64,000 bases of DNA from Xanthostigma xanthostigma (taxonomy: Eukaryota; Arthropoda; Insecta; Raphidioptera; Raphidiidae): the NCBI GenBank assembly GCA_963575645.1, contig OY754465.1, forward strand, positions 53,219,901 to 53,283,900, written 5' to 3'. Position 1 is the first letter of the stretch. Every line of letters begins with the position of its first letter. The notes under the pieces are model-generated. The model made no database searches. It was given only the letters and a program-made list of their open reading frames with translations, and had not been told where the DNA came from. Of this stretch, positions 10,632-20,782 are shown in pieces. A program made the position numbers and the translations under genes.

Positions 10632-11351
10632 AAATCGATACTTCTACCACTAGTTGGACGGTGTTGGACCACGTCCCGTAACTTTCTCTTCGACTCACCC
10701 TCTTCAAATGTGTATTGATTTGCTAACAACAAATATTACAATTTTACAAACACGTGTGTTAAAAAATGTTACAAAAGGCCATGTGTCAAATATAAGAAAT
10801 ACTGAGAAATACAAAATATGAACTGCATTTCAAAACTTAACACATATCTTGATAGAATGTGTTTATTAATCATTTCTGGAATTATCTTATTGTAAACAAG
10901 TGCGCGGCCTGCCTTTATTTCATTTTGTCACTATGTGGCCGTTGCCTGCTAAAAAAAAAAAAACTGGACCGGACCGGCCCACGCGGGGGTCCGGCCCACC
11001 GGGAAAAGTCCCGGTAGTCCCTGAGGCCAGACCGACGCTGATTTACATAGACGATGATGACCTCAGCTGTTTAGCGTTTTTTTGCCATTTGAAAGTAAAA
11101 TTTAAAATAGTTGGCAAAACCAAAAGTGCACATCCCGCAAGTTTTCCACTGTATGATAAAAAAATATTTTTAATAAATTTAAAAAGATTTAAAAATTTAA
11201 AGAAATAAATAATTAAAAATTGAAAAAATATTTTTTTTAAGTATGCAAAAATAAAAAAAATTAAGAACTATACATAATATAATATATAATTAATATCAAG
11301 TGGAATAAAATAAAACAAAATAAAAAGAAAAAAAAAGAAAAAAATCAATGA

Positions 11352-11425
11352 TTTCGTAAGGAATCGAACCCAGGACCTTGCCCTTGGGGATCCAACGGCA
11401 TAACCATTACGCCACGGCGGCCTAC
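11352..11425 (-). pseudogene. tRNA-like sequence (pseudogene or SINE head)
   Basis: On the minus strand a pol III A-box-like GTGGCGTAATGGTTATGCC is followed by a B box GGGTTCGATTCC at normal spacing, and a T-rich run follows. The acceptor stem does not pair and the anticodon arm is distorted, so it is not a functional tRNA. Confidence 0.5.
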
Positions 11426-11676
11426 TAATTGTAGTGGTGTTATCACGGTATAGAAGTATAGCACTTGTTTTATGAATTACACTATATTTACACAGCAATT
11501 ATTATATTGTTTTTTTAAACTATTAGCTGTCAAAAATAATAAAATAAAACTGTTTATAAAAATTAAACTACTGAACACATTTTAGTGAATTTAAATAGGG
11601 TTCTGGTCTGATAGTAAACAAAGTGAATAAAATATAACCCAAGGCAATCCGACCAAAATTGCGATCTGTAGAGTCG

Positions 11677-11717
11677 TGACGTACGTACATACGTACGTAC
11701 GTACGTACATACGTACA
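11677..11717. repeat. GTAC microsatellite
   Basis: About ten units of GTAC with two CATAC interruptions. Fully self-complementary unit. Confidence 0.9.
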
Positions 11718-11925
11718 GACCAACCGACAACTGCTGTTTGTGATTTTCAATTACAATTTTAATAGTATTTATGAACTCGAATTGATTTAAAAATGGTTCT
11801 GTTTTATAGATTAGAATCTCCTCTTTTCAAAAAGCTTCAATTTGAATGGATTTAGTGTAAAATTAACTTAGATATAACTTCTTATATGAACGAAAGTCAG
11901 CTCTGACGCACAAAACGATAATAAA

Positions 11926-11954
11926 GCACATACCGCTAGTTTAGCGGTATGTGC
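11926..11954. repeat. Perfect short hairpin
   Basis: GCACATACCGCTA and its exact complement are separated by three bases (GTT). No similar copy was seen elsewhere in the window. Function unknown. Confidence 0.8.
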
Positions 11955-12660
11955 AAAAAATAGCTATTTTGTGACAATTGAAAGGTCTTACTTTTTTTCT
12001 AATAATTAATTTGGCAATGTTACATGGAAACTACAAGTATTAAAATTAGTTTAGCTTTGGAAATTTTGTTCCAGATTGCTTCATGGCGGCTGTGGAATGT
12101 ACGGAGGGCAGAGGTGGATTTCCTGCAAGGATTTTTTTAACTAACCAATATGTAGGCTCCTATGGGGTCCAATTTTTTTTTAATGTCATTACCTTCTTAA
12201 AAGTTCTATTAAACTACAGTATTAGTTTTAATGTATGTAGTTTTTTCAAACAATCCCAAAAAATCTAAAATAAACGGGGATTTATTTTGGTGCTCTAGAG
12301 TACTTAACCCCCTTAAGCTACGGCAATGCAAATAATGAATCATTGATAAATGATTTATAACAATAAACGCAATAAAAAAAAATCAAATCCCACTCGGGAT
12401 CAGGAGTAAAATTTCACCGACGCTACTGGACGCGACAAGTGACGTGAAAAACGGACCTGCGGGATTTAGCGTGCGACCTTGACGCACGATTTTATTTCTG
12501 TTTTCACCAGCATTTTGACGGCAGCCCAGTAGTGACATATAAATGTTCTTTGCGTTTTTCTCTGTATTTAATTATATTCGTTATTGACTTGCCATTTCCC
12601 ATTATCCTCTATTCTTAGCTTGAGTATTATACTTAATTCTTATACATATATCAATATATA

Positions 12661-13025
12661 CAGTGTAAACTCTATATAGCGACACTCAAGGGACTGTGCA
12701 CTTTGTGGCGTTATTGAGAGTTGTCGTTAAACGGAGAAAAGAAATAATCCATTAATATTTTTTATTATAATATTATGTATTTACTCGTAATAAATAAAAA
12801 TTACAACTGACATTCATATACTATCACAAATAACAGCTGAACTAAACATATGAAACATAATCCCAACAAACAAAAGAACGAATTTCTTAGAATCTTCGGT
12901 ACGCAGGATGCCGACAACAAAGCAATAAAGTAACAAACAAGTACTGTTTACTGCTTTAATGATGACGGATTGGTGTCGTTATTTAGAGTGGGTGTGTCGT
13001 TATTTAAAGTGTATCACAATCGATT
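12661..13025. mobile_element. Pogo/Tigger-like element, copy 1 (truncated)
   Basis: Starts TA-CAGTGTAAACTCTATATAG, then GCGACACTCAAGGGACTGTG and GGCGTTATTGAGAGTTGTCG. The same blocks recur inverted at 21,500-22,416. The CAGTRTAAACTCT start after TA resembles pogo-group ends. No transposase frame and no clear right end. Confidence 0.6.
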
Positions 13026-13334
13026 CAGTGCGATTTTTTCTATAAGAATAGCCTCAGTTGTAAGTCGTATGTAAACAATATTCATTTATCTGTGTTTTAA
13101 ACTTTGACACATCTCAAAGTGTCATGTTAATTTGATACAGGAATAAAATTAGGCTATCTATTAGCATTTTTCTCCTTATTATTATTAAATTAAAAGAATA
13201 TAATTGAATAATATAGTTATACAAATAATTTAATCGGAACTTAACGCACGTTTCTGAAAACTATTCCGTCATCAGGATACTTATCAAGTTTATGCTCCTG
13301 AGTCCTGACGATGGAAAAATGGGTTTCCATCACG

Positions 13335-13530
13335 CAGGGCCCGATCCAGCTATTTCGCCGCTCCGGGCAAAATAATATTTGCCGCCTTTTACCCATGCGT
13401 TGTTTCATAGATGGTGTAATTTTTTTTTTTGTTTATCCATCTTTCAAATTTTCGCCGCCGACGCCGCGCCGCCTTTAATTTTGCCGCCCCGGGCAATTGC
13501 CCGGTTAGCCCTCCCCTAAATCGGGCCCTG
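13335..13530. mobile_element. 196-bp hAT MITE with perfect 8-bp target duplication
   Basis: Ends CAGGGCCCGATCC at left and TCGGGCCCTG at right, with duplication CCATCACG at 13,327-13,334 and 13,531-13,538. The interior is a GCCGCC-rich patch. The 96- and 65-codon frames over it are chance frames in this element. Confidence 0.85.
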
Positions 13531-14289
13531 CCATCACGCGTGTTGAATGTAATCAAATTATATTTAGAACTTATCCAAGCGTTTGTATTATTGAGAATGA
13601 ATCTTATGCCAATACAAAATAGATAACAGCATTGCACTTTTCTCAGTAATTTCTCGACTCCTCCCTTCATTATTTTCAAGGTAATCTACTAAAAGCATTG
13701 TTTGGGTCTAGTACTAATTAATATTTTCAGATCAGAACCTGGAAACTATGGGCGTACAATACACGAACCATGCTAACAATAGCTTCCTTGTGTTTTCGGT
13801 TATTCAAGATCGTTTCTAATTATTAATTTTATGGTTATAAAAAACAAATGAGTGATGAACAGGACAAACGGCGACACTTGAACAGGATACGTCGTCAACA
13901 GTCCCGGCGGCGGTCGTCGCTGCGTCCGAAATAAACTCAACAGGCCGGGAGGAGAGAGAAAGAGACAACTGATGAGCCTTGCGGGACGCAAATAGCCTCA
14001 CGACGACGTTACAACACAACTGCCGGGAAAAATTTCTTTTTTTCTCTATGATCTTTTTTCAATGTTTTTTCTTCGCGCCCTGAGTCTAATAAACTGGTGT
14101 AACGCAGAGCCATCTCAAGATATTTTGTACGAACTACATCAAAGCAAAAGGTTGAAGAAGGGAAAGCCATTATTATATGTAGGTATAGGTCGTTCGGCGC
14201 TGTTTAAAAAAAATGACCTACCGAATTTCACTAAAATTAGTTGAACTCACGAAACAAACGAAACCAAGTGGAGTTGATATTGAAAGAAA
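13531..14289. other. No recognised gene
   Basis: Short opposing frames at 13,800-14,019 and 14,062-14,244 do not match a family I know. A GC-rich patch lies at 13,870-14,030 with GGAGAGAGAAAGAGACAAC. Nothing else is visible. Confidence 0.4.
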
Positions 14290-15145
14290 TCTTCTAACAA
14301 AGAACCCCGCACAAACCTTATGCGGTATTTGGTTTTCGCTTAAATTGATCTAAAATGGTTTATTTTATAGTTTAAAGGTCACTAAGAAAAAGTGTCCATA
14401 AACGCAAAACCTAAAAACTTATAGATATGTTTAGTGAGATTTTAGATATAGGGATATCCATTGAATTCACAATCTTAAAAAATCCCAAGCTCTAGTAATA
14501 TGTTTGCGAGTGCGCTGAATCCGAATATGACATTATTATTTTATACCGGGTGACACCTTCCAACATTGCCTGGTTTTTGACTATTTTTCTATTTCTAAAA
14601 AAAGCACAAAAGTTTAACATGGAACATGTTTGTGAATTCAATTAATATCCCTATATCATCATAATATCTGATATAAGAGAGTACCTTTTTATAATAACAA
14701 TAAATTAATCAATGGTCCCAACTTTTGGGCACTCAAATTTTATAATCACCTTCCAAATAGTGTAAAGGCCTTACCACTGAACATTTTCAGAAACAAAATT
14801 AAAAACATGCTGCAGAATATGTGCTTATACAAATTGACTGATTTTTTATGTACTTAGTAACTTGTAAAAAATTTTACGTAATTACTTTTTAAGATGTATT
14901 TTTGTATTCTTCTTGACGTTTTTATACCACTATGGTCACTAAATATATATCTATCTATCTATATCTAAAATCTCGCTAAACATATTTGTAGCTAAAAATC
15001 TATTGGTTTTTAGGTAAGCGGCTTTGCCTTTGGACAATTTTTTAATGACCTTTAAACTATAAAATAAAACCATTTTCGATCAATTTAACCGAGAATCAAA
15101 CCCCATAAGGTTAGTGCGAGGTCCTTTGTCTTTGGTAAGGCAAGG
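14290..15145. mobile_element. Inverted-repeat element with a LINE fragment in its centre
   Basis: Left arm 14,318-14,461 and right arm 14,950-15,123 are mirrored: TTTATAGTTTAAAGGTCA against TGACCTTTAAACTATAAAA, and TTAGTGAGATTTTAGATAT against ATATCTAAAATCTCGCTAAA. The centre holds the end of a non-LTR retrotransposon frame. A TATC/ATCT microsatellite abuts the right arm. Confidence 0.65.
14711..14857 (+). pseudogene. LINE reverse-transcriptase ORF, C-terminal end
   Basis: A 48-codon frame ending in TAG translates to a NGPNFWALKFYNHLPNS start, then FRNKIKNMLQNMCLYK. This is the typical end of jockey/CR1-group reverse transcriptase ORFs (FYN-LP, then a lysine-rich FK-like segment). Only this 3' part remains. 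Confidence 0.55.
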
Positions 15146-15661
15146 ACAGATTTCATTCATTAATAAAATATGCTCTCACCTATTTTGCCTTTAAAAATAA
15201 ATACAATTTAGCAAAATAGTTGGCTGTTACCCGCGCAAATCAACCAAAAAAATCTATAACTTATTAATAGATTTAATGCTATTTTAAAAATAAATCAGAA
15301 GTCAAAAATACTTTCAGAGAAAAAATAGTGAAAAGTGTAACGGTGTTTTATTTTCAAACAATTAATGAGATTTAGGTTGATGTATCAAAATCTGTTGCAT
15401 AAGGTCGCGTCAAATAATTCACGAATTCTGAATGTTTTCAACACAATAAAATTCACAATTCGCTTAAATAAAACAAAACAGATGCCAACACTTGCTAACA
15501 ACTGAACATAGACCACACAGAAACAAAAGTGTAGCGAAACGCATTGAATATTTAATGTAAAATAGCACGGCAAATGCAGTGTATGGATTATAATTATTAA
15601 TCATTGTTGAAAAATATCACTCCAGAACTACCCTCAAAAGTCAGACATCTACTGAATAAGA

Positions 15662-16173
15662 CTCTAAAGGCCGCTACACACGAGGCTCGATTTAACTGCT
15701 AGTTTTCAAGCGTTGTTTTTTAAGATGGCTTTTGTGTACGCTTTAAGTCCGCTGCACACGAGGCTGGATTTGCCGCTAGGTTCCTTGCACTACTACTTTT
15801 CTAGCTTGCTATTATAAGCTCGATTCACACGAGACGTCTTTACAAGCTTGCTCTGCAGGTAGATTCGGTGCGCGCGCAGTGATAGAACGGTAACAAAAGT
15901 GCATGTTTATTGTCTCTGAACACAACACACACTATGGCATAGTATTTAATTGTGGGCGTTTGTTCAAGTCGCCCACGTGACAAGATACTGCTTCCTGATC
16001 GGTTCTTGTTCATACCTAACAGCGGACCTAGCAAGAAATAGCCCCTGTTCTAATTTTGAAATCTATCTGGTGAGCTAGCAGGCGAGCCCGCAGTGACGTC
16101 ATTTCCCGCTTCGTATCCAGCCTACCGGCAGCATGTCCGAACTGCGTTTCTAGCCTCGTGTGCAGCGGCCTTA
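15662..16173. mobile_element. Family A MITE, copy with doubled left end
   Basis: Two left ends in tandem (CCGCTACACACGAGGCTCGA at about 15,668 and CCGCTGCACACGAGGCTGGA at about 15,750) share one right end (CTCGTGTGCAGCGGCC, to 16,172). The interior matches the other family A copies, including GAGCCCGCAGTGACGTCATT. Confidence 0.75.
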
Positions 16174-16195
16174 ACGCTTGATGCAAAGCATACGG

Positions 16196-16405
16196 AACCC
16201 AAAGGAATGGTGAGACCTCTGGTGAGAAATGCGCCGAACTGTTCTAAGGGGGTTTTTGACAGGTAAACATTGATTTAGAAAAGCATGATAGAGGCTAGGT
16301 TAGGCTTCATCATGCTTTTCTAAATCAATGTTCACCTGTCAAAAACCCCCTTAGGACAGTTCGGCGCATTTCTTACCAGAGGTCTCACAATTACTTTGGG
16401 TTTCG
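16196..16405. mobile_element. Family F fold-back MITE, copy 2
   Basis: Same mirrored blocks as 2977-3205 (CCCAAAGGAATGGTGAGACC, GGGGGTTTTTGACAGG), separated from the family A copy by about 20 bp. Confidence 0.8.
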
Positions 16406-17322
16406 AATTGCGGTGAGTCACATAGTCGAGAGCAAAAAGATCAAAGGCTTCTAGAAGATTGAAGTTATGTATATCCCCTGTTGGAATTTACTGCATCTTG
16501 CATTATTCGCGATTTTCTGTTTTAAAAATCAGTTATATTCGTGTATAAAAATATTTTTTTTCTATATAGTTACATTTCTCAAAGAGGACAACTTTCCGGT
16601 AGTGAACTGAAATACTTGCTAAGAACGAAGTTCCTTTATTTTTAGACTTACTACCTACCTCAAGACCCTTTTACTCAGGAACGGCTAGAGGGATCAAGTT
16701 GAAATTAACAGCAAATACCAAGGTCCAAGCGCACACAATCTTATAAAAAATCAAGACCCAATGCAATAAAAAATATAGCTTTATTACCTGAGGTTGATAA
16801 AAGTAAAAAGATATAATTGAAAGGTTACCTTGGCGAAAAAAGGAGTAAGAAGAAATGATGCTATGAAATTAATATTTTTGTCGTATTTAATATTATTTTC
16901 ACTTTAAAAAAGAAAATATGATTTTTTCTGATAGGTATTAATATTCGCATGAATGATGCGAATGAGAAAAAAAAAACAAATTGCTGTCAATGTTATCATT
17001 ATTTACAATAAATTATTTTCCATATCTACAATCAGTCGAACAATATATTCCAATAATAAAATATTTATAATCTTACATTTGCACTAAAATAATTTGTTTT
17101 ACCCTTTCTGAGTTATGATAAAAACTGAGGTTATGAGATTCTTTGAGTCGATCAATTAAAAAAAAAAAAAAAACAATCCGATAATACGAACTTACTGTCC
17201 TGTTTTTGTACAAGAAAATAGTGATTTGTAAGTAAACCAACCAAGAAGAGTTCCTGTTAAGGTAAGACCGCTTCTAAAAAAAAAAATATTTCTGTCGAAT
17301 TTTAATTTTTAATGTATTTATA
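16406..17322. other. AT-rich stretch, nothing recognised
   Basis: No frame of 60 codons, no repeat family member and no RNA gene noticed. Confidence 0.5.
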
Positions 17323-17450
17323 GCTTTGTTCCAACCTCTCTGCGAACGGTAACAGAACCGCCACAGTCATGCGCAGTAGCTGACACAAAACTGTAACGGA
17401 TTTGGAACACGTTTTAGCAACAGCGCATGACTGTGACGGTTCTGTTGCGC
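17323..17450. mobile_element. Family C MITE (TTCCAACCTCTCTGCGAACGG ends), copy 1
   Basis: Left arm GTTCCAACCTCTCTGCGAAC then GGTAACAGAACCGCCACAGT; right arm mirrored only as far as GTGACGGTTCTGTT. The family has at least six further copies in this window, most of them inside introns of the host genes. Confidence 0.75.
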
Positions 17451-18003
17451 CGGTTGTGTTTTTTTTAAGTTTATCGTAAAATACTTACAAAAAAAATAAT
17501 TTCGACGTTTTCGAATGTTTTAAGGCATTGTACTGCACAACCGTTAAGTCTTTGTGATTCGCAAATTGTGATAAAATATATTTTGCACTACAAACAGCAA
17601 AAAATAAAATTAGTTCCTGAATAAATGCAAGTATAAATGTACTGTCTTTTTTTTTCTCTCACGAACCTTCTATGATTACCAACGGCTATTATAGCTGTAT
17701 TTTTTGAGAAAGGCTTTACGTCAACGTAACATCCGAAATATTTAAACAGCTAAAAGATTAACAGACAGATAGATTGCAGATAAATTCTCGTTTTCTGGCA
17801 GCCCCGGATCTACGATTTTCTCAAACTGGGGCAGAAACTTGATACTGGCGCCCCCTCTCTCCAGCGTTTGAGATAAATTACTTAAAAAAACTCACAAATA
17901 GATAATGATTGGCATTTTTTGTGAACGGGAAACCGTCAAAAAACAAGCAGGTTGAGTAAATCGGAAAAAGGACAGATTGGGTGTGGTTAATCATATTATA
18001 TGA

Positions 18004-18761
18004 CTAGCGGTCTCGCCCGGTTTCACCCGGGTGCAAAAGAACGAATAGGGGAGGAGGGAGATGAGTACGCACGTTCATCTTAGTTTACCGAGATTAATGT
18101 TATGTTCAAATTTCATGATTGGAGTTACCGTTCAAAAGTTTTTGTCGGACGGACAAGTTTTGAGTTACATTTTTCATTGATTCGATAAATGGACTATCCA
18201 AAAAAAAAAAAAAAATCAATTTAAACCAGTAGCTCCTGAGATTAGCGCGTTCCACCAAACAAACTCTTCAGCTTTATACAGGGTGAGTTTTAAGTTGATG
18301 CTTTTTTTTTACAGCGTGTAAAAATCAAATAGACGAGCAAATATTTCAAATAGTTTTTTTATCAAAACTCAAAAATAAGAGAGAAACAGCCTTTCGAAGT
18401 TTGAATAAATTTTATTAAATTTTATTTAATTTTGAGGTCGGTCCTGGGGTTATATTATATCACTATGGAAATAAGTTGTTATTATCAAGTATGTTGGTGC
18501 TTATTTGAAACTGACATGTGTATTGTTCTGTTTTTGAGAGATAATAACAACTTATTTCCATAGTGACATAATATAACCCCAGGACCGACCTCAAAATTAA
18601 ATAAAATGTAATAAAATTTATTTAAACTTCGAAAGGCTGTTTCTCTCTTATTTTTGAGTTTTGATAAAAAAACTATTTGAAATATTTGCTCGTCTATTTG
18701 ATTTTTACACGCTGTAAAAAAAAAGCATCAACTTAAAACTCACCCTGTATATTAGTATAGA
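18004..18761 (-). mobile_element. Helitron-like element interrupted by a mariner-like MITE
   Basis: Read on the minus strand it begins TCTATACTAATA and ends CGGGCGAGACCGCTAG, the 5' TC and 3' CTAG terminus style of Helitrons. It is a shorter relative of 35,554-36,161. A 469-bp fold-back element sits near its 5' end at a TA (see next entry). Confidence 0.65.
18279..18747. mobile_element. Family E long-inverted-repeat MITE, copy 1 (mariner-like)
   Basis: 469 bp, CAGGGTGAGTTTTAAGTTG at left and its exact complement at right, arms of over 200 bp. Flanked by TA at 18,277-18,278 and 18,748-18,749. Removing it with one TA restores the Helitron sequence exactly. The CAGGGTG start plus TA duplication suggests a Tc1/mariner derivative. 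Confidence 0.85.
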
Positions 18762-19148
18762 TATAGATGATTTTGGCGCCCCCCTGAAATTGCCGCTCGG
18801 GGCGGGCGCAACGGTTTGCCTCCCCCCCTCGATCCAGGGCTGTCATCTAGACGAACACATAGGTAATGTTGCGACGCGACGGTAGGAAAAAGTAAATGAA
18901 ATATTACGTTCCAATAAAATATTAAAATACGAAACCTGACGATTATTGGAATCCATTCTCAAAGTTTCTTCGACACGTCATGGTTATTTATTATTAGGGA
19001 TGCGCGAAAAATCAAGTAGCGATCCATCGGTAAATGTATTCGATCGTCGAGCCAAACAGTAAAAATACTCAAAAAACCGAACCAATTATTGAACAAAAGA
19101 CTGCTCGATCTGTATGAATAAGATCAATAAATAGATATATTATTATTA

Positions 19149-20290
19149 GGGGCGCTGCACACGAGGCTGCATTTTCCGCTAGATTCCTTGCTAGATTTGA
19201 CTACTAGTTTTCTAGCGCTGGTTTTCTTAATAGCTTTTATGTGCTCGCTTTCAAGCTTGTTTTGTAGATAGATCTGGTAGGCGCGCAATGACAGTTCAAA
19301 TATGAACACAGATCAAAACGACCCCATGTGTTGGTTTGTGGGCGTTTGTTCATGTCGCTCATGTGACAATATACTGTTACCTGATTGATTCTTGCTCAGA
19401 GCAAGCAGAGGGCCTGGTAAGAAAAATAGCCCCTGTTCTAATTTTAAAATCTATCTTGTGAGCTAGCAGGCTAGCCCGCAGTGACGTCATTTCCAACTTC
19501 CTACCCAGGGCCCTCGTAAGGCCTCACGCTGCCCGCGTGCGGATTCATAATTGACGCCTCTTATTGGGGATAAACTCACTAAACTCCTGTCGTACTTATG
19601 AATGAGAGAAAAATTTAGTTTCACTGCTGAGCTGAGAGAATTCATTAAGTCAAAATAATCATTAGTTCATCAATTAGGAAAAATGAATACCAGTACAATT
19701 AATAAAAACATAAATACCAACTAACCATTACGACTGAATGTGAATCCCCTGGAATTAACTTGCAATTTTTTCCGTACTACACTCACATGAGGGAAAGAAT
19801 ATATTATCAATTATATCATTCAGGTGCACAAGTCTTGCGTAAAAAAGTATTTGTTGATTGAAAAATACTTTACTTCACTCGCACTCTTGCAGGAATCGAC
19901 AGGAAAATTCAAGATATAAACATACGCGGTAGTCTCCCGATAAGGGCGCCCTGTCTACGTGCTGATGTGAATTAACTATCGAATCGAAAACTGCGCGCGA
20001 AATATTTCGAATTCGAATTTCATAAAAAAATAAATACGTAATTACTCGTAAGAGTTTTCACGCAGGCTTGAGTATGCAAATAAAATTGATATAATATCAG
20101 TTATAATATATATTTTTTCTATATACAGTACAAAAAACATAACCCAACTAGGCCATTTGCCGCCCCTTGAATGTGCCGCCCGCGTGCATCGCACACATCG
20201 CACTCTGGGGCGCGAGGGCCCTGCTCCTACCCAACCTGCCGGCCAGCAAAAGTCCAAGCAGTGTTTCCAGCCTCGTGTGAGCGGCCTTTA
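19149..20290. mobile_element. Family A MITE interrupted by a hAT element
   Basis: Left end CGCTGCACACGAGGCTGC and right end CAGCCTCGTGTGAGCGGCC belong to family A; the interior breaks off after TGACGTCATTTCCAACTTC and resumes after 20,231. Confidence 0.75.
19506..20223. mobile_element. hAT element nested in family A
   Basis: Ends CAGGGCCCTCGTAAGG and CGCGAGGGCCCTG are inverted. The flanks TTCCTACC (19,498-19,505) and CTCCTACC (20,224-20,231) agree at seven of eight bases, fitting an aged 8-bp hAT duplication. No transposase frame. Confidence 0.75.
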
Positions 20291-20782
20291 GAATCGTTTT
20301 TCTTAAACTAATTTACTTTTGGATTTGCTTCGAAATATTTTTAATGATCACTCGATTTTTTCATGTATAACTCAATTTCAAAATTTAATATTCGGTAAAT
20401 TCTAAGCTCAATTCAAAAAGCCATACCCTCTAATCGCATAATTTTTGTAATCTCTAGGTTTGTTCTAAATCTAAATGATTTTGTACTCTGAAAATCGGCG
20501 TTTTAAGCATTTGTAGCTGGGATGAGTTTTATGGGGGTGTAACTGGTGCTTTGCATCGACAGGCTTCAAGGTTTGCGGGGCCCCGATCATTGTAAACAAT
20601 ATTTTTTCAATTAAAAGATAATTTAAAAAAAAATAATTATAACAGATAATAATTTCCCTTTTTTATAATAATAATGTATAGGCCTCCACGTGTCTTTGCA
20701 TTAAACCTCTTAAGTCAATGTAAGTTAAAAACTCAATTGATTCAATTTTGAGGCTTCTCTTTAAAATTTTTGAATAATGCTT

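Larger units (their letters stand above)
5592..10652. mobile_element. Second hAT-like MITE (about 609 bp) nested in the first, split by Ty3/gypsy
   Basis: Ends TAGTGATAGAA at left and TTCTACCACTA at right. The 8-bp duplication GTTGGACG is perfect (5584-5591 and 10653-10660). The body (5592-6184 plus 10637-10652) has no ORF but holds about nine copies of an AATCGATT/GAATCGATTC motif clustered near both ends, possibly subterminal transposase-binding repeats. The Ty3/gypsy element interrupts it 16 bp before its right end. Confidence 0.85.
4028..11040. mobile_element. hAT transposon (about 1.94 kb) split by nested insertions
   Basis: The left end CAGGGTCGGTCTGGGACTC and right end (reverse complement CAGCGTCGGTCTGGCCTC) are imperfect inverted repeats, each followed inward by an ACCGGGA..TTT and GGCCCA block. 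Both sides carry the identical 8-bp duplication ATTTACAT (4020-4027 and 11041-11048), the hAT signature. A hAT transposase C-terminal remnant lies inside on the minus strand (4934-5539). The element is interrupted at 5592-10652 by another hAT-like MITE, itself interrupted by a Ty3/gypsy element. Removing the insertion leaves about 1.94 kb, too short for a full transposase gene, so this was probably an internally deleted copy before it was hit. Confidence 0.88.
11049..12660. other. AT-rich stretch without recognised gene
   Basis: Contains low-complexity A/T tracts, a tRNA-like fragment (11,352-11,425), a GTAC microsatellite (11,677-11,717) and a perfect hairpin (11,926-11,954). The short plus frame 12,083-12,268 is not recognisable. 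Confidence 0.5.
17799..18842. mobile_element. Degenerate inverted-repeat element carrying a Helitron
   Basis: Left end CAGCCCCGGATCTACG and right end CGATCCAGGGCTG are inverted, each followed inward by a GGCGCCCCC block. The look is hAT-like, but the flanks (TTTTCTGG and TCATCTAG) match at only five of eight bases, so the target duplication is unproven. It encloses the Helitron 18,004-18,761. Confidence 0.5.

Noticed and set aside
11352..11425. Functional tRNA gene with T-run terminator
   Set aside because: The anticodon arm has no proper stem with a 7-nt loop and the acceptor ends do not pair.
11268..11498. 76-codon minus-strand frame with RPPWRNGYAVGSPRARSWVR
   Set aside because: It reads through the tRNA-like sequence; this peptide is a frequent by-product of tRNA-type sequences.
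13389..13679. 96-codon arginine-rich minus-strand frame
   Set aside because: It overlaps a 196-bp hAT MITE and adjoining AT-rich DNA; the basic run comes from GCCGCC-rich transposon sequence.
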